Origin: JABEVB01 sp049965775
Lineage (GTDB): Bacteria; Planctomycetota; Phycisphaerae; WQYP01
Reading direction: 5' to 3'
Length of the DNA stretch: 9,329 nucleotides
Assembly (NCBI GenBank): GCA_049965775.1
Contig: JBMFVX010000123.1
Coordinates: 1-9,329, forward strand
The position numbers were made by a program, and so were the translations under genes. Shown in pieces: positions 5,167 to 9,329 of this stretch (positions are counted from its first letter, which is position 1; every line of letters begins with the position of its first letter). The notes beneath the pieces are model-generated. The model ran no database searches and was not told where the DNA came from. It saw nothing but the letters and a program-made list of their open reading frames with translations.

Positions 5167-6312
5167 CTACGCCTTCGGCAACGCTTCAGTCAACGCATCA
5201 ATGTCGGCGGCGGTATTGTAAAAATGCGGCGATGCACGCAGGCGCCCTTCGCGTTCTACAATAATAATGTTCTGCTCTTCAAGCTGACGAATAATCTGCC
5301 CGTGGCGTCGCTGCGGGTCCACAAACGACACAATGCCACTTGCCTCGCCGGGCCGCCGGCTGCTTACCAGTTGGTAGCCCCGGTCGCGCAGCCGGTCACA
5401 CAAATAATCGCCCAATGCCAGCGTACGCCGATGGATCAGGTCTATCCCCACCTCCAGCAGCAAATCCAGCGAGGCTCCCAGCGCCAGCACCCCGGGAATA
5501 TTGTACGAGCCGCACTCAAAGCGTTTCGCGTCGCTGCGCAGCGTAAAGTCGTAATGGCCGTAGTCGCTCGCGTTAATCACGTTCATCCAGCCGATCTCAG
5601 GTTCGAGCTTGTTAAGCAGCTCCCGGCGGCAATAGAACACACCGGCCCCCTCAGGCCCAAGCATCCACTTGTGCCCGTCGGCCGACCAAAAATCTATGTT
5701 CATGGCCTTAACATCCACCGGCAACACCCCGCCCGCCTGAATGCCATCCACGCAAAACAAAATGCCTCGCTCACGGCAGAACCTGCCAATCGCCGCCATA
5801 TCGTGGGCGAAGCCGCTGGCGTATTCAACCTGCGATAGCGCTATCATGCGGGTTTTGGGTGTAACGGCGGCAAAGATTTCGGCCGAGTCAATGCGGCCAT
5901 CACGCTCCCTAACCATCATGTGCTCTACGCCATAACGGCGAGCCAGATTCATCCACGGATAAACATTAGATGGATACTCTACCGCCGTGCTTATAACCTG
6001 ATCGCCAGGCTGCCATTGCAAACCTTTGGCGACAAACGCAATGCCCTCACTGGTATTTTTGATGAAGGCAACCTCGGCCGCGTCGGCGTTAATTAGCTGC
6101 GCCGCCGCGCGTCGCACCAGCTCCGCGCGTTGATACCATCGCCCGGTAAGGTAGGCATCATCGCGGGCCTCGCGGGCAAACTGTTCAATCACGGCCGCTG
6201 CGCGGGCGCTGATGGGCGCCACGCCGGCATGATTAAAAAACCGCCACCGCGCAACAATCGGAAACTCACGCGCAATATCAAAGCCTTGAGGCAAATGGGG
6301 TATGTCGCTCAT
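5167..6312 (-). CDS. Aminotransferase class V-fold PLP-dependent enzyme
   Basis: This 381-residue enzyme starts at 6312, with AAAGG seven bases upstream. The frame extends to 6474 but lacks homology-like residues and a ribosome site there. Fold-type I class V signatures are visible: NHAG at 27-30, the PLP-phosphate loop TSEG at 87-90, VEYPSN at 111-116, the pyridine-nitrogen aspartate D189 in CVDGIQ, and the Schiff-base lysine K215 in SADGHKW. A late arginine in RLRASPHFYN (R359) fits the substrate-carboxylate site. The family includes cysteine desulfurases, isopenicillin N epimerase-like enzymes and kynureninase-like lyases. The SufS/IscS mobile-loop cysteine is missing: the C-terminal region runs IVEREGRLRASPHFYNT without Cys. 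I therefore prefer an epimerase-like or lyase/transaminase role over sulfur mobilisation. The substrate cannot be deduced. It is divergent from rhaB and ends at a strong hairpin. Confidence 0.87.
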   Translation of the reverse strand: MSDIPHLPQGFDIAREFPIVARWRFFNHAGVAPISARAAAVIEQFAREARDDAYLTGRWYQRAELVRRAAAQLINADAAEVAFIKNTSEGIAFVAKGLQWQPGDQVISTAVEYPSNVYPWMNLARRYGVEHMMVRERDGRIDSAEIFAAVTPKTRMIALSQVEYASGFAHDMAAIGRFCRERGILFCVDGIQAGGVLPVDVKAMNIDFWSADGHKWMLGPEGAGVFYCRRELLNKLEPEIGWMNVINASDYGHYDFTLRSDAKRFECGSYNIPGVLALGASLDLLLEVGIDLIHRRTLALGDYLCDRLRDRGYQLVSSRRPGEASGIVSFVDPQRRHGQIIRQLEEQNIIIVEREGRLRASPHFYNTAADIDALTEALPKA

Positions 6313-6429
6313 CGGTAAACCTTTCCAAACTGCATGAAACGCTACCTTACGCGGCTTTGCTTCCGAAAACAATTGGTCCGAGGCCCTTGCCGCCCAAAAG
6401 CCGCGCCCGCGCAAGAGGCCAACATCCGC

Positions 6430-6455
6430 CGGGACGAAAGTTTGCGTTCGTCCCG
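6430..6455. promoter_or_regulatory. Inverted repeat in the divergent intergenic region upstream of rhaB
   Basis: CGGGACGAA (6430-6438) pairs perfectly with TTCGTCCCG (6447-6455) around an 8-base centre. It lies between the divergent class-V gene and rhaB, just upstream of the candidate rhaB promoter. It could be a protein-binding site for a sugar-responsive regulator or an RNA hairpin. No regulator gene is present in the window to link it to. Confidence 0.35.
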
Positions 6456-6467
6456 CCTCAACACTTG

Positions 6468-6496
6468 CCGACAAACCATCTTACCTCGATTATAGT
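6468..6496 (+). promoter_or_regulatory. Candidate promoter of the rhaB operon
   Basis: CCGACA (6468-6473) and TATAGT (6491-6496) are 17 bases apart. The -10 matches 5/6 and the -35 only 4/6, which would fit an activated promoter. Transcription would start near 6503, at the foot of the hairpin at 6504-6537. Confidence 0.4.
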
Positions 6497-6503
6497 TGTT
6501 GGT

Positions 6504-6537
6504 TACTCGCCGAGGCTCGTAGGAGCCTGTACGAGTA
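6504..6537 (+). other. Two-tier hairpin in the rhaB leader
   Basis: An outer stem TACTCG/CGAGTA encloses small internal loops and an inner stem AGGCTC-GTAG-GAGCCT, both perfectly paired. It sits 36 bases before the rhaB ATG, at or near the predicted transcript 5' end. It may stabilise the mRNA or act as a DNA operator. No known riboswitch is recognised. Confidence 0.45.
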
Positions 6538-6573
6538 ATGGCCTGGATTGGGATAGTTAACAACGGAGACCTT

Positions 6574-8046
6574 ATGGCGGAACATGGTTACATTGCAGTT
6601 GACTTAGGGGCGGAATCTGGCCGCGTGATGCTCGCACGGGTTGGCCCGGCGGGCGTGATGCTGCAGGAAATGCACCGCTTTGCCAACGGACCCGTCAATG
6701 CCGGCGGCACACTCTACTGGGATGCACTGCGCCTCTGGAGCGAAATTCAGGCTGGCATCGCCAAAACCACCGCCGAAAACCCAAATATTTCCGGCATCGG
6801 TATTGACACCTGGGGCGTGGACTTCGGCCTTATTGATGGCCACGGCCAACTTATTGGCAACCCCACCCATTACCGCGACGCCCGCACCCGCGGCATGATT
6901 GACAAAGTCTACGCAAACCTGCCCCGCGAAAAAGTCTATGGCATTACCGGCATTCAAACCATGGAGCTTAACACCCTTTTTCAACTCGCAGCCGTTGCCG
7001 CCAAAACGCCCGAAACCCTCGCTCGTGCCAAAACACTTTTGTTTATGCCGGACCTTTTTGCCTATTGGCTTACCGGGCGCTGCACCAATGAATACACCAT
7101 CGCGTCAACCTCGCAAATGCTTGACGCACGCCAACGCCAATGGTCAAGCGATATTTTGGCGGGCATTGGTATACCGCCATCGCTGTTTGCCGAAATGGTT
7201 ATTCCGTGCACCGGCAATAGCGTTATTGGGCCGGTGCAGCGCGACATCGGCGAAACCCTGCGTGCCGATGGCGTGCCGGTGCTGGCCGTAGGCAGCCACG
7301 ATACCGCCAGCGCCGTGGCCGCTGTACCCGCCACCGGCGACGACTGGCTGTATTTATCCAGCGGTACCTGGAGCCTGCTCGGCGCTGAAGTCGCCCAGCC
7401 CGTGCTCGACAGCCGGGCCATGCGCTACAACCTCACCAATGAAGGCGGCGTAGGCGGCACCATTCGGTTGCTCAAAAATATCGCCGGGCTTTGGCTATTG
7501 CAGGAATGCCGCCGCGCCTGGGCTCGCCAGGGCAAAGAGTTTGAATACCGCACACTCGTGCAACTCGCCCGCGAAGAACCGGGCCATACCGCCCTGCTCA
7601 ATCTCGAAGACCCCGGCTTTGGTGCACCAGGCGATATGCCCGGCAAAATTGCCGAACACTGCCGCCGCACCGGCCAGCCCATTCCCGAAACACCGGGGCG
7701 TTTTACCCGCATCATTCTTGAAAGCCTGGCGGTAACCTATCATCATGTGCGGCTCATGCTGGAAGAAGTGACCGGGCGCAAGTTTAACAAGCTGCACATT
7801 GTGGGCGGCGGCTCACAAAACGAATTACTCAACCAGATGGCCGCCGACGCCACCGGCCTTACCGTTTTTGCCGGCCCGGTGGAGGCTACCGCCCTTGGCA
7901 ACGCCATCGCTCAGGCCATGGCGGTCGGGCAAATTGCCTCGCTTGCCGAAGCCCGTGCACTGGTGGCCAAAACCGTCAACTTGCGAACCTATCAACCGGT
8001 TGAAACCCAACGCTGGCAGGACTGGATTAAACGCCGCGCCGGCTGA
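6574..8046 (+). CDS. rhaB: Rhamnulokinase
   Basis: This 490-residue protein matches the usual size of RhaB (about 489). It is a FGGY-type sugar kinase of the actin-like ATPase fold that phosphorylates L-rhamnulose at C1 using ATP, the second step of L-rhamnose catabolism. Visible motifs are the phosphate-1 loop AVDLGAESGRV (8-18), GIGIDTWGVDFGLID (74-88), MPDLFAYWLTG (158-168), the catalytic-base region VGSHDTASAV with D243, LSSGTWSLLG (261-270), NEGGVGGTIRLLKNIAGLW (289-307) and the adenosine loop HIVGGGSQNELLNQM (408-422). The start at 6574 has GGAG five bases upstream. An earlier in-frame ATG at 6538 adjoins a leader hairpin and is less likely. Rhamnose isomerase and rhamnulose-1-phosphate aldolase genes are not in the window. 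It heads a probable operon with the mutarotase gene, 40 bp downstream. Confidence 0.95.
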   Translation: MAEHGYIAVDLGAESGRVMLARVGPAGVMLQEMHRFANGPVNAGGTLYWDALRLWSEIQAGIAKTTAENPNISGIGIDTWGVDFGLIDGHGQLIGNPTHYRDARTRGMIDKVYANLPREKVYGITGIQTMELNTLFQLAAVAAKTPETLARAKTLLFMPDLFAYWLTGRCTNEYTIASTSQMLDARQRQWSSDILAGIGIPPSLFAEMVIPCTGNSVIGPVQRDIGETLRADGVPVLAVGSHDTASAVAAVPATGDDWLYLSSGTWSLLGAEVAQPVLDSRAMRYNLTNEGGVGGTIRLLKNIAGLWLLQECRRAWARQGKEFEYRTLVQLAREEPGHTALLNLEDPGFGAPGDMPGKIAEHCRRTGQPIPETPGRFTRIILESLAVTYHHVRLMLEEVTGRKFNKLHIVGGGSQNELLNQMAADATGLTVFAGPVEATALGNAIAQAMAVGQIASLAEARALVAKTVNLRTYQPVETQRWQDWIKRRAG

Positions 8047-8086
8047 AAAATATTTTTTCATAGGGCCTTACAAACAGGAGAACCTC

Positions 8087-8530
8087 ATGCTCAAAACCCA
8101 ATTACTTCATCCCGAAATTCTGCAGGCGCTCGGCAGCAGCGGTCACTCCAGCAGAGTTCTCATTGCGGATGGCAACTATCCGTTCGCCACAAAACGCGGG
8201 CCTAACAGCAAGCTCGTGTTTTTAAACTTATCCCCGGGCATGCTGCAGGTAACCGATGTACTCAAGGCTCTGCTCGCGGCGGTTCCGGTAGAAGCCGCCG
8301 CCGTCATGCAGCCCGCTCGCACCGGGCCTTACGCACTTAAGCAAGACCCTCCGGTTTTTGCTGAGTTCAAAAAGCTCCTCGATGATGCCGGCTCGGGCGT
8401 TAAGCTTGATCGCATCGAGCGGTTCAAATTTTACGATGAGGCGTCCACCCCCGACGTTTGCCTGACCATTGCCACCGGCGAGCAGCGTATTTATGCCAAC
8501 CTGCTGCTGACCATCGGCGTGGTGCGGTAA
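8087..8530 (+). CDS. RbsD/FucU-family sugar mutarotase
   Basis: This 147-residue protein starts at 8087, with a perfect AGGAG six bases upstream. Longer readings of the frame run antiparallel to nothing useful and overlap rhaB. The family catalyses anomer interconversion of sugars: FucU for L-fucose, RbsD for D-ribose. Seen here are the N-terminal histidine motif GSSGHSSRVLIADGNYP, with H20 and D28 at family-conserved places, a central hydrophobic region, and the C-terminal TGEQRIYANLLL with Y136 and N138. The common GH-(G/T)-D motif reads GHSS, so the aspartate two residues after the histidine is replaced by serine. Being next to rhaB, it may act on L-rhamnose, L-rhamnulose or L-fucose. RhaM/YiiL, the classical rhamnose mutarotase, is a different family, so this could be a functional substitute. 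It is the middle gene of a probable operon, 28 bp before the shikimate kinase. Confidence 0.85.
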   Translation: MLKTQLLHPEILQALGSSGHSSRVLIADGNYPFATKRGPNSKLVFLNLSPGMLQVTDVLKALLAAVPVEAAAVMQPARTGPYALKQDPPVFAEFKKLLDDAGSGVKLDRIERFKFYDEASTPDVCLTIATGEQRIYANLLLTIGVVR

Positions 8531-8558
8531 GCCTATTGCACATATTGAGGTCATGCCC

Positions 8559-9068
8559 ATGAACATTGCGCTCATTGGCTATCGCGGGTCTGGCAAGTCG
8601 GCGGTGGGCAAGTTGCTCGCCGCCCGCCTTGGCATGGCGTTTTGCGATACCGATGAGCTTATCGTGGCCCAGGCGGGCAAAACCATCCGCGAAATATTCG
8701 CCGCCGGCGGCGAGCCGGCGTTTCGCGCCCTGGAGCGCGACGCTGTAGCCCAAGCCACCCGATTGAATAATACGGTCATCGCCGCCGGCGGCGGCGTGGT
8801 GCTCGATCCAGCCAACGTCAGCGATCTTAAACACAACGGCAAAGTCGTCTGGCTGTCGGCTACAGCCGAAGTGCTTTATCAGCGCATAAACGCCGATGCC
8901 GCATCACAGCACACGCGCCCCAACCTCACCGCCTCTGGCGGCCTCGAAGAGGTGAAGCGACTGCTCGCCCTTCGCACGCCGCTGTATCAGTCCGCCGCCG
9001 ACATCACGGTAGATGCCGGCAATCAAACCCCCGAACAACTCGCGTGGTATTTGTCGCAGATGGTGTGA
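8559..9068 (+). CDS. aroK: Shikimate kinase
   Basis: This 169-residue cytoplasmic enzyme phosphorylates shikimate at the 3-hydroxyl with ATP, the fifth step of the shikimate pathway to aromatic amino acids. Visible motifs are Walker A GYRGSGKS (7-14), the shikimate-binding D32 in CDTDE, R57 in GEPAFRALE, the glycine-rich AAGGGV (75-80), the lid arginine R120 in TRPNL and R139 near the nucleotide in RTPLY. The start at 8559 is chosen because GAGGT lies seven bases upstream. The ATG at 8553 leaves only one or two bases. Length and motifs fit the single-domain AroK family. It is last in the rhaB-mutarotase-aroK array and has no obvious promoter of its own, so it is probably co-transcribed with the sugar genes. 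Confidence 0.93.
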   Translation: MNIALIGYRGSGKSAVGKLLAARLGMAFCDTDELIVAQAGKTIREIFAAGGEPAFRALERDAVAQATRLNNTVIAAGGGVVLDPANVSDLKHNGKVVWLSATAEVLYQRINADAASQHTRPNLTASGGLEEVKRLLALRTPLYQSAADITVDAGNQTPEQLAWYLSQMV

Positions 9069-9072
9069 AGCT

Positions 9073-9327
9073 CTACAAAATATCGCATTCCCATTTCATG
9101 ACTTCACAAAGTGCCTTGATGGCGTTCTTGACACAATCCTTAAGTTCGGGCCGTGTGATGAGCCAACCACCGCCGCGGTCAAGCCCTGATCAAAAGTTGG
9201 CGTTCCAGGCGATATATCCCTCCGCTGGCGGCTGGTGCACCAAGCCTGCCTTAGCCCAACTTTCGCACTTCGGCCCCAAAAACCGCATTATCTTGCAAAT
9301 AAGGCCGAAAGTTTCCACCACAAACCA
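9073..9327 (-). pseudogene. Ambiguous minus-strand coding remnant interrupted by one TGA
   Basis: On the minus strand one frame is open from the right edge to a TGA at 9192-9190 (45 codons) and then stays open for 39 more codons to a TAG at 9075-9073. The downstream part reads like protein (SGLDRGGGWLITRPELKDC, then VKNAIKALCEVMKWECDIL). G or C at third positions is moderately frequent on both sides of the stop. I recognise no family. It may be a decayed gene whose body lies outside the window, the tail of a shorter gene, or non-coding sequence. AACTTTCG (9258-9265) and CGAAAGTT (9306-9313) form an inverted repeat inside it. No other gene or terminator is visible in this last 260 bp. Confidence 0.25.
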
Positions 9328-9329
9328 CC

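Noticed and set aside
5224..5838. Plus-strand open frame of 204 codons inside the class-V enzyme gene
   Set aside because: The minus-strand frame shows the PLP lysine, aspartate and other class-V motifs. This frame shows none.
6342..6563. Small minus-strand open frame upstream of the class-V gene
   Set aside because: It overlaps the intergenic inverted repeats and rhaB promoter, has no ribosome site, and its composition is not protein-like.
9190..9192. TGA as a selenocysteine codon
   Set aside because: No SECIS-like stem is evident just downstream, the context matches no known selenoprotein motif, and the frame itself is uncertain.

Overview
The window looks like a chromosomal segment of a moderately GC-rich, Gram-negative-type bacterium. 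A Planctomycetota/Phycisphaerae-like host is my best guess. It rests on an ISAzo13-type transposase tail, an alanine-rich lipoprotein, a paired hemerythrin/RIC block and mixed-function short operons. None of these is diagnostic, so this is inference.

Layout, left to right. (1) Positions 1-76 are the right end of an insertion sequence: the last 16 codons of a probable ISAzo13-like transposase, then a 19-bp terminal repeat and a TTA. (2) A membrane-anchored NERD-domain protein (143-808, +) converges on a large alanine-rich coiled-coil lipoprotein (857-2530, -), which has its own good sigma70-type promoter. (3) A nitrosative-stress/di-iron block follows. A RIC/YtfE/ScdA-type iron-sulfur repair protein (2847-3560, -) is divergent from two tandem hemerythrin-domain proteins (3736-4260 and 4277-4834, +). 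A perfect ATACA-N5-TGTAT palindrome lies between them and overlaps both candidate promoters. (4) A 165-bp MITE-like element (4817-4981) sits exactly at the end of the second hemerythrin gene. It has perfect 19-bp terminal inverted repeats and a TTA duplication, and its ends match the IS end at the left edge of the window (16/19). It supplies the last five codons and the stop. Removing it in silico restores a frame that stops six codons later. (5) A class-V PLP enzyme (5167-6312, -) is divergent from a probable three-gene operon: rhamnulokinase rhaB (6574-8046), an RbsD/FucU-family mutarotase (8087-8530) and shikimate kinase (8559-9068). (6) The right edge (9073-9327) holds an ambiguous minus-strand frame interrupted by one TGA.

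How the genes work together. The RIC and hemerythrin genes plausibly handle NO or oxygen damage to iron centres under shared control. RhaB and the mutarotase fit deoxysugar catabolism, which suits an organism degrading fucose- or rhamnose-containing polysaccharides. Shikimate kinase appears to be a passenger in the same transcript. The most informative new observation is the IS-related MITE and its clean rewriting of a gene's C-terminus.
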